Shown here: in pieces, positions 34,316-45,631 of the stretch
How the letters are laid out: each line of letters begins with the position of its first letter
Numbering within the stretch: position 1 is the first letter of the stretch
NCBI RefSeq assembly: GCF_000715075.1
Contig: NC_134084.1
Span: 97,754,411-97,818,410 of the forward strand
Length of the DNA: 64,000 bases
Origin: Nicotiana tabacum
Lineage: Eukaryota > Streptophyta > Magnoliopsida > Solanales > Solanaceae
Reading direction: 5' to 3'
Translations under genes and position numbers: made by a program
The notes under the pieces: model-generated
Database searches by the model: none
Told to the model about the DNA's origin: nothing
The model's input: the letters and a program-made list of their open reading frames with translations, nothing else

Positions 34316-35147
34316 CCCATGAACCGCACCTACGGGCCCGCAGATGCGTCAAACCCACTGCATCTGCGATTCTTCTCTTGGCCCTCAATTTTCACATCTG
34401 TGGCTTCTCCACCGCATCTGCGACCTCGCACCTGTGGTCCCCAATCCGCAGGTGCAGAAATGTCAGCAGCAACAACTTCAGCTACACAATCTCAATTCCA
34501 AATCCTCTGCTGACCATCTGAATTCATCCCGATGCCCTAGGGACCTTAACCAAAACTACAAATAAGTCACATATCACCATTCAAACTTAGTCGAACCTTC
34601 AGAACACTCAAAATAACATCAAAATACCAAATCACCCTCTGATTCAAGCCTAAGAACTTCTAATCTTCTGAATTTCGCAAAAGATGCCAAAACCTACCAA
34701 ATCACCTCCAAATGACTTGAAATTTTGCACACACGTCAGAAATGACACTACGAACCTACTCCAATTTCTGAAATTCCATTCCGACCTTGATATCAAAATT
34801 TTCACTGCCGACCGAGAAATGCCAAATTTTCAATTTTGCCAATTCAAACCTAATTCCACCACAGACCTCCAAATTACATTCTGGACGCGCTCCCAAGTCC
34901 AAAATCACCTAACAGACCTAACTGAACCATCAGAATCCAAATCTGAGATCATTTACACATTCCACACCGAAATTCCAAATCAGTTATCTCTTATACTTCT
35001 AAATAAGAGACTAAGTGTCTCATTCCACACCGAAACCACTCCGGATCCGAACCAACATACAATGAAATACAGCTCAGGAACACATAAAGAAGCATAAATG
35101 GGGGAAACAGTGCTTTAACTTATGAAACGACCAGCCGAGTCGTTACA
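34316..35147 (-). mobile_element. Family D LTR, 5' portion
   Basis: The minus-strand start is at 35,147: TGTAACGACTCGGCTGGTCG. It continues the LTR broken by B, with CATCTGCGG-type motifs at 34,337-34,450 matching those left of B (24,650-24,768). Confidence 0.8.
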
Positions 35148-35215
35148 TCCTCCCCCCTTAAACAAACATTTGCCCTCGAACGAGTCTAGTGTTTACCTTG
35201 AAAATGGTAATTACA
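35148..35215 (-). other. Family D polypurine tract and pol-end remnant
   Basis: On the minus strand, TTTAAGGGGGGAGGA directly precedes the LTR start, itself preceded by CGTTCGAGGGCAAATG as seen before other tracts in this window. It shows that the D LTR is a 3' LTR. The rest of D is missing. Confidence 0.75.
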
Positions 35216-35401
35216 ATTAGATTTGATTTTGTGGTTCTAAAAATACGTAATTTATTTTTATGCTAGTTGTTAGGAAATAGATGCTAAGTGTGATACTAGA
35301 AAATAAGGTAATGGTTTGAAGATAAAATGCCATGCAAACCGAGTAGCCGAGAATCGGAGTCTTGAGCTAGCCTATACTAGGCCTAGAGATCGAGCTAAAG
35401 C
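35216..35401. other. Unassigned spacer
   Basis: AT-rich sequence between the D remnant and element C. No motif recognised. Confidence 0.4.
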
Positions 35402-37442
35402 TATTACATCTCACATTTTCGTATGTTATAATTTGTTTTAAATTAACCGATGTAGACGCGGGGATGAGATCATCTTGACGTTAACGTACTTACGCTGTTT
35501 ATAACAAGCGATAAATAAGTATTATGAATGATAAAGAGGTACACGAATTAAAAAAAACGAGTTTCGTTGAAAATGGACAATTTGGAATAAAATACGGGTC
35601 GAGCGATAATACCTGATAATTATAAACTAGTACCATGCAAGGTACCATATGACCACAGTAGTATAATATATAAAGTATATAAGAAGTATTTTGAAAATAA
35701 ATAAAATTCTAAGTAATTTATGGTAATTTTTAAATTATGCGGGTAATAGATTAATTACTGGATAATAAAACAATATCCGATTAACTAATAAGTGGATAAA
35801 AATAAACAAAAATTTACTCAAAAAAATGTGGCACAAATGCCACAAGGCTAAGAAGACTCATGAGCTATATATGCCATGTGGCTATTTATGGCCAAATCAA
35901 AAATTTGACTAACCTAAGACTTAAAGTCTTATCTTTAAAAGATATCAGAAACATTTTCCCATTATTGAAAATCAAATAAAACACTTGCATTCCTTGGTTT
36001 GAAAAACCAAAACGTGAGAAAGCAGTGACATTTCGTTCAAATTTCAAGATTTCAACAATTCGATCCTTAAAGCCAACATTTTTTTCAAAATGTTAAAAGC
36101 AGATTAATTCGTCCAAAATTTCAAGTTTGTTTAAGTGTGAATTTCATCCATATTTCACAGAAGCAGGTTCATTCAAATAATTCCGGGAGCAAGTATGTTA
36201 AGAGTAAGCTTTTCCTTCATTTTATCATGATATCATAATTACACAAGTTCGATAACGAGGCATAGAGAAAAATTCATATCCCGAAATTTACGTATATTTT
36301 GCTAGTCTCGCAAATTGCTTATATTTTTCTAGTTTTGTAAGTTATAATATTCTCCTTATCGGGACTTCATATTCAGTTGAGTATTTCCTTCATCCAGTCA
36401 AGAGAGTAGAGAATTTATATGTATGCAATATTAAGAGTATTTTCGTTACCATCGAGCTATAATCGATGGGCAGGCCCCTATTGGGCAACCTCTGATTAGA
36501 TGGTAAGTTATATACCAAGCCTACTGTGGCCGAGCGCTTATGAGCGAGCCTAGTTGGTCGAGACACAGAGCCTAGTATGGCCGAGCGCCTATGAGCGAGC
36601 CTACTATGGCAGAGCAATTATATATATACCGAGCCTACTATGGCCGAGCGCTTATGAGCGAGCCTAGTTGGTCGAGATACAGAGCCTAGTATGGCTGAGC
36701 GCTTATGAGCGAGACTACTACGGCAGAGCAGATATATATGTATACCGAGCCTTATAGGGCCAGACATCTATTTTACTCACTATATTGAGAGAGTTGAGTT
36801 AGTATCAGCAGATGAGCATATATTCAGATTTTTCCTTGACTCCCAGTTATTTTCAGTTATTATATTATCAGTTTAGTTTCAGCTTCAGTATATTGCCTTA
36901 CATACCTGGTACATTATTTCGTACTGACGTCCCTTTCTGGGGGCACTGCATTTCATGTGTGCAGGTTCAAACAGACAGACGAGTAAACCTCCTCAGTAGG
37001 TGCTTCTCGAGTTCAGCTTTATCGGTAAGCTCCCCTTCTTTCGGAGTTTTCGGGTCTAACAGTGTGGTTTATATCTTTCGTATACATGTAGATAGGTTAT
37101 GGGTAGGTCGGGGCTCTATTCCGATCACAATACATCTATCAGTAGAGGCTTGTAGACATATCCTGTCGGTTAGTGCAGTATGTTGGGCTTGTAGGCCCTG
37201 TAAGAATATTTTGTTGGCTTATTAGTTGTAGTGATTATGACGGCCTTGCCGGTCCAACTTTAGGTTGATATTAGTCAGCGTTAGTCTCCATTTACTTTTA
37301 TATTTTGTATCGTACTTTATCTCGTAATGTGGCCCATAGCCAATGTATGATATTACATGTTCCGAGTCTCTTAGTCGCAATTAGTACACAAGGATAGATA
37401 AGGCACTAGGTGCCGGTTCCGCCACCGGTTGGGGGCGTGATA
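35402..37442 (+). mobile_element. Element C 5' LTR
   Basis: It begins TATTACATCTCAC (TG decayed to TA) and ends GGGGCGTGATA, 2,041 bp. It pairs with 42,667-44,712 and with the solo LTR at 4,148-6,186. Flanking AAAGC (35,397-35,401) against AAAGT (44,713-44,717) could be a decayed target duplication. However, AAAGT is also the expected primer-site spacer of this family, so that evidence is ambiguous. The minisatellite is at 36,500-36,760. Confidence 0.93.
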
Positions 37443-37446
37443 AAAG

Positions 37447-37458
37447 TGGTATCAGAGT
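37447..37458 (+). other. Element C primer-binding site
   Basis: TGGTATCAGAGT, one mismatch from the met-tRNA consensus, 4 bp after the LTR. Confidence 0.88.
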
Positions 37459-37653
37459 AGTTCTGTCCTAGGGAGTCTACAAGTCGTGTCTAGTAGGGTC
37501 TAGTTTATAGATGTGTGGTGCACCACATTATATAAGCAGGGGACTATAGGGCATTTAAGAGTTGGTTACTTTTCTTTCAAATCTAAATCGTGTTGTAGCA
37601 CTGAGTTATATGATATTTGAGTTAAACTTACGTGTTGACGTTTGCATGCGCAG

Positions 37654-38870
37654 ATGATGGTAACAAGGAAGGCTATGGCTAGCTGGAGGAGAGAAACAGC
37701 AGTAGGTGAGGGGACTAGCAGAGTACCCCCAGTAGATGGGGCCCAATCGAAGTCGCGGGGAGAGACCCCTACCCAGCGTTTACCAGCTCCTCCGCCACCT
37801 GAGGATATTACTAGGGAAACCGCATATCCAGTTCCCCCTCCGCTTCCATCAGATCAGGATTTGAGGGGTGCGATGCATTTGTTGGCACAGTTGGTAGCTA
37901 CCCAGCAACAGGCTAGGGCATCCGCTAGTGCAGGACCTTCTGAGAGATCTAGGAGTTCATGGGTCCGAGAGTTTATTTCTTTGAATCCCCCAGAGTTCGC
38001 AGGGACAAATCAGAGGGAGGATCTGCAGGATTTCATAGATCATCTTCATAGGATCTTTCGGGTTATGCATGCCACGGAGAAAGAGGCAGTTGAGTTAGAA
38101 GCTTTTCGACTCCGAGATATAGCCATCCTTTGGTATGAGGGATGGGAAATGTCCATGGGACGTGATGCACCTCCTGCTATTTGGGAGAATTTTTCAGATG
38201 CCTTCCTTGACCAATACTTACCACGAGAGATCCGTCAGGCTCGACTCGATCAGTTTCTAGCCCTCAAGCAGGACAATATGAGTGTTCGAGAATATAGTCT
38301 CTATTTTGACTCATTGGCCAGATATGCACCATTCATAGTTGCTACTATGCGGGATAGAATCCACAGGTTTATAGCAGGGTTGGCCCTAGAGTTGACTGAG
38401 GTGTGTGTCACCGCTGCATTACAGGATTGTATGGATATCTTGCGGATTCAAGCATTTTCCCAAAATATAGAGAGGGGTAGGCATCGGTAGCAGAGTACGA
38501 AGAGAACTATGTCAGGGCACCGTAAGAGGATGAGATTTTCCAGGTCTCAAGAGTAGTCTTAGGATAGCTACAGGCCGCAGTACTACGAACGGCCACCTAG
38601 ACCTCCACCACCTCATCTACATGGTTACACGTATGACCGCTATACTCAGTCAGGACCAGGTGAGAGCTCCCAGACGTCAAGTTTGCAGCAACAATGAGGT
38701 TCGAGATTGACAGGGCCATTTTCTCCGCAATGTGCCATTTGCGGTCGAGGACACTTGGTCCAATGCCGAGCCGGTTCCGATGCTTGCTATATATGTGGAC
38801 GTCCGAGGCATATGATGCGAGATTGCCCAAATAGAGATTCTGGGGGTATGGCGCAACCAGCGAATTCAGC
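37654..38870 (+). pseudogene. Element C gag
   Basis: Nucleocapsid precursor. Probable start MMVTRKAMASWRRE at 37,654. A Pro-rich N-terminus leads to the gag core 37,960-38,480 (LNPPEFAGTNQREDLQDFID, LRDIAILWYEGWEMSMGRDA, DNMSVREYSLYFDSLARYA). The frame closes with TAG at 38,488, resumes as KRTMSGHRKRMRFSRSQ, and has further stops at about 38,553, 38,559 and 38,697. It then shows CAICGRGHLVQCRAGSDAC and the knuckle CYICGRPRHMMRDCP (38,787-38,830). In the knuckle all Cys/His are kept, but the usual Gly before His is Arg. Same layout as element B, with clearly different sequence. Confidence 0.88.
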
Positions 38871-39420
38871 AACAGGATCAACTATGTCCATGCATTCTTC
38901 CGGGCACGAGTCTCAGTCTTTAGCTGGTAGAGGTTGAGGCAGAGGTAGAGGGTCCAGTTCAAGTGGTAACCAAAATCGTATCTATACGCTAGCAAGTCGA
39001 CAAGACCAAGAGTCCTCACAAGACATTGTGACAGGTATGTTGACCATTTGTTCTCACGATGTTTATGCCTTGATAGACCCAGGATATACTTACCATGTAT
39101 TACCCCATTTGTCACGCGGGAATTTGGTATAGTTCCTGAAATACTAAGTGATCCTTTTGCGATATCTACACCGGTTAGAGAATCAATTATCGCTAAATGC
39201 GTTTACCGAGGTAGTACAGTATCAGTTTGTGGTCGTCAGACCTCAGCCAACCTAGTTGAACTAGAGATGTTGGATTCGATGCTATCATGGGCATGGACTG
39301 GTTGGCAGCTTGTTAAGCCACAGTTGATTGTCGAGCAAAGACAGCTAGATTTCATTTTCTGGGTGAGCCAGTCCTTAAATGGGTAGGTAATATAGCGACA
39401 CCAGCGGCAGGTTTATTTCC
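38871..39420 (+). pseudogene. Element C protease region
   Basis: In frame with gag up to ALIDPGYTY (39,067-39,093), with the active-site Asp intact but the usual Ser-Thr altered. A frameshift there moves the reading to another frame (TPFVTREFGIVPEILSDPFA, 39,105-39,165). A second frameshift near 39,275 disrupts the MGMDW motif, which can be read at 39,288-39,302. A TGA at 38,935 interrupts the Gly/Arg-rich linker. Non-functional. Confidence 0.8.
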
Positions 39421-40860
39421 TATCTGAAGGCGAGGAAAATGATAGCAAAATGGTGCATTTATCATATTGTGCGAGTTAAAGATGAAGAAGTTGAGATACC
39501 TACACTTCAGTCTATTCCACTAGTAACGGAGTACATGAATGTATTTCTAGATGAACTTCCAGATATTCCTCTAGAGTGAGAGATTGATTTTGGCATCGAT
39601 TTGCTTCCAAGAACACAACCAATATCCATCCCACCGTATAGAATGGCACCTGCCAAATTGAAGGAGTTGAAGGAGTAGTTAAAAGATTTGCTGGAGAAAG
39701 GTTTCATCAGGCCCAGTACTTCACCTTGAGGGGCAACGGTACTATTTGTGCGGAAGAAAGATGGCTCGCTAAGGATGTGTATCGATTATAGGCAACTGAA
39801 CAAGGTAACTATTAAGAATAGGTATCCCGTTCCGAGGATAGATGACTTGTTTGATCAGTTGCAGGGAGCTAGATGCTTTTCATAGATAGATTTGAGGTTG
39901 GGGTACCCCCAAGTCAGAGTTCAGGAGAAAGATATTCCTAAGACAACCTTTATGACCCGATATGGCCACTTTGAATTCCTTGTTATGTTCTTCATGTTGA
40001 TGAATGCACCTGCCATATTTATGGACTTGATGAATAGCCTATTTCAGCCATATTTGGATCTGTTCGTGATAGTCTTTATTGATAATATTCTGGTTTATTC
40101 ACGTTTAGAGGATGAGCATGTAGACCACCTGCGAGCAGTAATCCAAACCCTATGCCATAATAAATTGTATGCTAAGTTTTCTAAGTGTGAGTTTTGGTTA
40201 AAATCCGTAGCATTCTTGGGGCATATTGTATCCGACGGAGGTATAAAGGTAGACACTCAGAAGATTGAGGCTATGAAATCCTGGCCTAGACCTACCACTC
40301 CAATAGAGATTCGTAGCTTTCTAGGCTTAGTAGGATATTACCGGAGGTTCGTAGAGGGTTTTTCTTCTCTTTCAACACCATTAACAAAGCTAACGCAGAA
40401 AGCGACTAAGTTTCAGTGGACAGAGGCCTCTGAGCAGAGTTTCCAAGAACTTAAGAACAGATTGACCTTAGTGCCAGTTCTGGCACTTCCAGAAGGTCCA
40501 GATGGTTATGCCATGTATTGTGATGCCTCAGGTGTCAGGTTAGGATGTGTCCTGATGCAACATGGGAAAGTAATTGCATATGCTTCAAGACAGTTAAGGA
40601 AGCATGAGCGGAATAATCCAACCCATGACCTCGAGTTAGCTGTGGTTGTCCATGCACTTAAGATATGGCGGCATTATTTATATGGTGTGCATGTTGATAT
40701 ATTCACAGATCATAAGAGCCTGCAATATATCTTCAAGCAAAAAAAGTTGAATTTGCGATAGAGGCGGTGGCTTGAGTTATTAAAAGACTATGATGTTAAC
40801 ATTTTCTACCATCCAGGGAAAGCTAATGTTGTAGCAGATGCCTTAAGTCGTCGATCTATG
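39421..40860 (+). pseudogene. Element C reverse transcriptase and RNase H
   Basis: Stops at about 39,578, 39,676 and 39,727, and TAG at 39,883 just before IDLRLGYPQ, precede an open stretch at 39,892-40,758. [22 protein letters not shown] is intact; the catalytic FIDD box reads FIDN (AAT at 40,084). The [12 protein letters not shown] motif is altered to [16 protein letters not shown]. RNase [17 protein letters not shown] keeps the first Asp; [20 protein letters not shown] is followed by TAG 40,759 and [20 protein letters not shown], then ADALSRR. RT activity is expected to be lost, while RNase H residues look preserved. Confidence 0.9.
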
Positions 40861-42450
40861 GGTAGCTTAGCACATGTAGAGGCCGAGAAAAGACAATTAA
40901 CAAGAGAGATTCATCAATTGGCTTGTTTGGTGGTTCGGTCAGTAGACTCTGGCAATGGAGGAGTTGTGCTCCAAAATACCGCAAAATCATCTCTCATAGC
41001 TGAAGTAAAGGAGAGGCAATACGAGGATCAAGATTTAGCCAAGTTGAGAGAGCCGGTTCCACAACAGAAGAAGCCATTGTTAGAACTCAAAGGAGATGGG
41101 GTTCTCAGGTACAGGGGTTGTTTGTGTGTTCCAGATGTAGCAAGGCTACGAGACAGGATTATGTTAGAGGCACATTATTCATGGTATTCCATTCACCCTA
41201 GGTCGACAAAGATGTATCATGCCATTAAGGATGTGTATTGGTGGAACGATATGAAGAAGAACATTGCTGAGTATGTCGCTCAATGCCCTAGTTGTCAGCA
41301 GGTGAAAATAGAGCACCAGAAGCCCGAAGGGCTAATATAGACTATAGAGATCCCGACATGGAAATGGGAGGCGATAAACATGGACTTTATCTCAGGTTTA
41401 ACTCATTCCCATTGTAAGTTTGATTCCATATGGGTGATAGTTGACAGGCTCACGAAATCAGCTCATTTCCTACCGGTCAGATCTACATATATAGCAGAGG
41501 ATTATGCAAAATTATATATTAAGAAGATAGTGCAACTAAGCGGAGTACCCGTATCTATTATATCTGACTATAGGGCCCAGTTTACAGCACATTTTTGGAG
41601 GTCATTTTAAAAAGGTCTAGGAACTCAGGTGAATCTCAGTATAGTTTTTCATCCACAAACGGATGGACAAGTCGAGTGCACGATTCAGACGCTCAAAGAT
41701 ATGTTGCGAGCATGTGTGTTGGATTTTAAAAGAAGTTGGGATGAACATCTACCTCTTGTCGAGTTTGCATATAATAATAGTTACCACTCCAGTATCCAGA
41801 TGACTCCGTACGAGGCTTTGTATGGGCATAAGTGCAGATCTCCTATAGGGTGGTTCGATGTTGGAAAATATGGGTCATATAGGCCAGACTTGGTTCAGCA
41901 GGCCATAGAAAAAGTAAAGCTTATCCGAGAATGACTGTTGACAGCTTAGAGTCGACAGAAGTCATATTCTGATGTACGGTGAAGAGATTTAGAGTTTGGG
42001 GTTAATGACTGGGTATTCTTATAGGTTTCACCTATGAAAGGTATAACGAGATTTGTCAGGAAAGGCAAGCTTAGCCCACGGTATATTGGGCCTTATAGGA
42101 TCATTCGGAGAGTGGGCCAAGTAGCTTACGAGTTAGAATTGCCCTCGGAATTGGAGTCTGTCCATCCGGTTTTTCACGTATCTATGTTACGGAAGTGCAT
42201 TGGTGATCCTACCCAAGTAGTGCCCACAGATGATGTACAAATTACAGAGAACTTATCATACGAGGAGGTTTCGATTGCCATCCTAGACCGACAAATCCGC
42301 AAGCTGTGGAATAAGGTGGTAGCCTCAGTGAAAGTACTCTGGAGGAACAACAATGTAGAAGAAATGACTTGGGAGGCCGAGGAAAACATAAAGTCTAGAT
42401 ATCCCTACCTATTCCCTCCTCCAGAGAAGGGTCCGACTGAGACGTCATAA
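40861..42450 (+). pseudogene. Element C integrase with chromodomain-like tail
   Basis: Zinc-binding region SWYSIHPRSTKMYHAIKDVY with CPSCQQVKIEHQKP; core Asp in INMDFISGL (41,380); second Asp in SIISDYRAQF (41,549-41,578, with the usual Arg-Gly changed); Glu in DGQVECTIQTLKDML (41,662-41,706). The whole catalytic triad is therefore present. Stops at 41,338, 41,608, 41,932, 41,947, 41,980 and 42,022 break it. The tail 42,034-42,450 is open and ends SVKVLWRNNNVEEMTWEAEE...YPYLFPPPEKGPTETS. This chromodomain-like terminus is typical of Tekay-type chromoviruses and is thought to steer insertion into heterochromatin. Confidence 0.9.
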
Positions 42451-42666
42451 TTATAAGGTACGTGTGTAAATTCTTGTGTTGGTTATTGTCGTTGGTCATG
42501 AGAGGCTATTGTCGTTATTCATAATTATGGTCTTGTGTGTCGTTGGATTATTAAGCTTCTACAGGAAAAGTTGGTGGTGGTGGTGTTACACAGACGACCT
42601 TACCAAAGCTATATAGATAACGGGGATTAAACATCCGAGGACGAATGTTTCTAAAGGGGGGAAGGA
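42451..42666 (+). other. Element C 3' untranslated region with polypurine tract
   Basis: The stretch after the pol stop ends in AAAGGGGGGAAGGA (42,653-42,666), the plus-strand primer next to the LTR. ACATCCGAGGACGAATGTTT just upstream is the typical lead-in for this group. Confidence 0.85.
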
Positions 42667-44712
42667 TGTTACATCTTGCGTTTTCGCACGTTATAATTTC
42701 GTTTTCAGTTAACCAACGTAGACGCGGGGATGAGATCATCTTGACGTTAACGTACTTACGCTATTTATAACAAGCGATAAATAAGTATTATGAAGGATAA
42801 CGGGGTACACGAATTAAAGAAAATGAGTTTCTTTGAAAATGAACAATTTGAAATAAAATATGAGTCGAGCGATAATACCCGATAATTATAAACTAGTACC
42901 ATGCAAGGTACCATATGACCACAGTAGTATAATATATAAAGTATATATGAAGTATTTTAAAAATAAATAGAATTTTAAGTAATTTGTGTTAATTTTTAAA
43001 TTATGCAGGTAATATATTAATTACCAGATAATAAAACATTATCCAGTTAACTAATAAGTGGATAAATATTAACAAAAACTTACTCAAACAAATGTGGCTG
43101 AAATGCCACAAGGCTAAGATGACTCATGAGCCATCTATGCCATGGGGCTATTTATGGCCAAATCAAAAAATTGACTAACCTAAGACTTAAAATCTTATCT
43201 TCAAAAGATATCAAAAACATTCTCCCATTATTGAAAATCAAACAAAACACTTGCATTCCTTGGTTTTTAAAACCAAAACGTGAGAAAGCAGTGACATTTC
43301 GTTCAAATTTCAAGATTACAACAATTCGATCCTTAAAGCCAACATTTTCTTCAAAATGTTAAAAGCAGATTAATTCGTCCGAAATTTCAAGTTCGTTCAA
43401 GTGTGAATTTCGTCCATATTTCGTAGAAGCAAGTTCGTTCAAATAATTCCAGGAACATGTATGTTAAGGCTAAGCTTTTCCTTCATTTTAGCATGATATC
43501 GTAATTACACAAGTTCGATAATGAGGCATAGAGAAAAATTCATATCCCGTAATTTACGTATATTTTGCTAGTCTCACAAATTGCGTATATTTTTCTAGTT
43601 TTGTAAGTTTTAAAATTCTCCTTATCGGGACTTCATATTCAGTTGAGTACTTCCTTCACCCAGTCAAGAGAGTAGAGAATTTGCATATATGCAATATTAA
43701 AAGTATTTTCACTACCATCGAGCTATAATCGATGGTCAGGCCCCTATTGGGCAACCTTTGATCAGATGATAAGTTATATACCGAGCCTACTATGTCCAAG
43801 CGCTTATGAGCGAGCCTAGTTGGTCGAGACACAAAGCCTAGTATGGCCGAGCACATATGAGCGAGCCTACTACGGCAGAGCAGTTTTATATATATCTATC
43901 GAGCCTACTATGGTCGAGCGCTTATGAGCGAGCCCAGTTGGTCGAGCTACAGAGCATAGTATGGCCGAGCACTTATGAGCGAGCCTACTACGGCAGAGCA
44001 GATATATATGTATACCGAGCCTTATAAGGCCGGACATCTATTTTACTCACTATATTGAGAGAGTTGAGTCAATATCAGCAGATGAGCATATCTTCAGATT
44101 TTTCCTTGACTCTCAGTTGTTTTTAGTTATTATATTATCAGTTCAGTTTCAGCTTCAGTATATTGCCTTACATACTCAGTACATTATTTCGTACTGACGT
44201 CCCTTTCTGGGGCGCTGCATTTCATGCGTGCAGGTTCAGACAGACAGACAAGTAGACCTCCTCAGTAGGTGTTGCCCAAGTTCAGCTTTATCGGTAAGCT
44301 CCCCTTCTTTCGGAGTTGCCGGGTTCAGTAGTGTGATGTATATCTTGTGTATATATGCAGATAGGTTATGGGTAGGTCGGGGCCCTATTCCAATTACAGT
44401 ACATCTATCAGTAGAGTCTTGTAGACATATCCTGTCGGTTAGTGCAGTATGTTGGGCTTGTAGGCCCTATACGAATATTTTATTGGGTTATTAGTTGTAG
44501 TGATTATAACGGCCTTGCCGTCCCAGCTTTATGTTGACATTAGTTAGTGTTAGTCTCCATTTAGTTTTATATTTTGTATCGCACTTTATCTTTTAATGTG
44601 GCTCATAGCCAAAGTATGACATTACATGTTCCGAGTCTCTTAGTCGCAAGTAGTACACAAGGATAGATGAGGCACTAGGTGCCGGTCCCGCCAGCGAGCT
44701 CAGGGCGTGACA
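42667..44712 (+). mobile_element. Element C 3' LTR
   Basis: TGTTACATCTTGCG to CAGGGCGTGACA, 2,046 bp, matching the 5' LTR along its length apart from scattered substitutions and 1-5 bp indels. The minisatellite is at 43,780-44,020. Confidence 0.93.
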
Positions 44713-44930
44713 AAAGTGTTAGGCTGTAGACAGACGATGAAGGACCAACAGTTCTGAGAGCTTTGATGAGGGCTCTTTATGATCAATGAGGAGTAATAAA
44801 TGAAGAACAACCAATGAAATGTAATAAATGTAAGCAATAAAATCAAGGGGGAATACGTTTAAGTTAGAGAGTAGAGAATGTTCTTGTTCTTGTATTGAAT
44901 ATCATGTGTGCAAAAAATAACAAGAGTCCC

Positions 44931-44939
44931 CTTTATATA
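44931..44939 (-). promoter_or_regulatory. Minus-strand TATA box
   Basis: CTATATAAAGG on the minus strand, followed about 30 nt later by an AT-rich leader with repeated ACAAGAACA. Confidence 0.5.
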
Positions 44940-45288
44940 GGAGGGGGAATACCTAACATAGTACATATGCATTTATTACAAAGATTTGCAGTTGGTACAA
45001 CTATTTAATGTCACAGTATGGACTTGCACTATTCTTATGGACTTGGTCAGCTCTAACCACTTGCCTTGGGAATCTTCCACTCGTTCGTCATAGCCACATA
45101 TTTGTACCGCCCCAAGGTCGAGATATGCCTTGAGCCTTCTGGTTCACCAAACCTCGAGCCTATGGAATACCATGATGATCCCAAAATCAGACTCTCTGAT
45201 TTTAGCCGTATACAGATAGTCCCCGCGTTTCTTAGAGTAAAATGATAAGAAACGGTCTTGAATTCTTGCCTCTTCGATACTCCCATTA

Positions 45289-45296
45289 TGACGTCA
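45289..45296. promoter_or_regulatory. TGACGTCA palindrome (bZIP/as-1-like site)
   Basis: A perfect 8-bp palindrome lying 130 bp upstream of the plus-strand TATA box. TGACG cores bind TGA-type bZIP factors in plants; binding here is inferred. Confidence 0.5.
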
Positions 45297-45425
45297 GCCC
45301 ATCAGAGCATTAAATGCCATGACTCAAAGGCTGCGTAGAGGCCACTGTCAGCACAATTATCGAGAAGCCCACAAACCGTCATTGGTTCGACCTTTTCGCT
45401 CCTCAAACATTGCCCAAATGGCTTC

Positions 45426-45433
45426 TATAAATA
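45426..45433 (+). promoter_or_regulatory. Plus-strand TATA box
   Basis: TATAAATA in CTTCTATAAATACTTAAA, followed by a CA-rich leader (CATTCACACTTTACAACATC) and the ATG at 45,561. Confidence 0.6.
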
Positions 45434-45560
45434 CTTAAATTTGTTTTGTCATTCACACTTTACAACATCAAGTTTTTAGGGCTAAGTTCACAAATTTCTG
45501 CATCTATCTTCTTTCCGTGCTTGTTTCTTCATCCTCTTTCTTTGACACTAAGGTATAATC

Positions 45561-45631
45561 ATGGCAAAAACATCAAAAACAGTACCTCCGAAAGAGGGCG
45601 CCGCTTCTTTATCATGCCCGTCCAAGGGCAA
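45561..45631 (+). pseudogene. N-terminal stub of a gag-like ORF
   Basis: ATG at 45,561 opens MAKTSKTVPPKEGAASLSCP and is cut after about 24 codons by the end of element F at 45,632. Context (TATA, leader, LTR-like surroundings) suggests the beginning of a retroelement ORF. The Lys/Thr/Ser-rich start alone does not identify a family. Confidence 0.45.

Larger units (their letters stand above)
44713..45631. mobile_element. Fragment I: promoter region of an unclassified retroelement
   Basis: Non-coding sequence with two outward-facing core promoters, a minus-strand TATA box at 44,931-44,939 and a plus-strand one at 45,426-45,433, and a bZIP-type TGACGTCA at 45,289. A short gag-like start follows at 45,561. 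It is bounded on the left by element C and on the right by F, which interrupts the gag-like ORF. Either one LTR carries a plus promoter and a spurious minus one, or two LTR fragments are joined head to head. I could not decide. Confidence 0.45.

Noticed and set aside
24764..34320. CCTAG/CCCAT as a target duplication of element B
   Set aside because: Too few matching positions; the insertion is supported by LTR D continuing on both sides instead.
36812..37225. 137-codon plus-strand open frame, repeated at 44,228 and 5,700
   Set aside because: All three copies are the same piece of LTR C; the frame is incidental and has no known domain.
44713..44717. AAAGT as a definite target duplication partner of AAAGC for element C
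   Set aside because: The same bases form the expected spacer before the family's primer site, so they may derive from a neighbouring copy. Kept only as a possibility.
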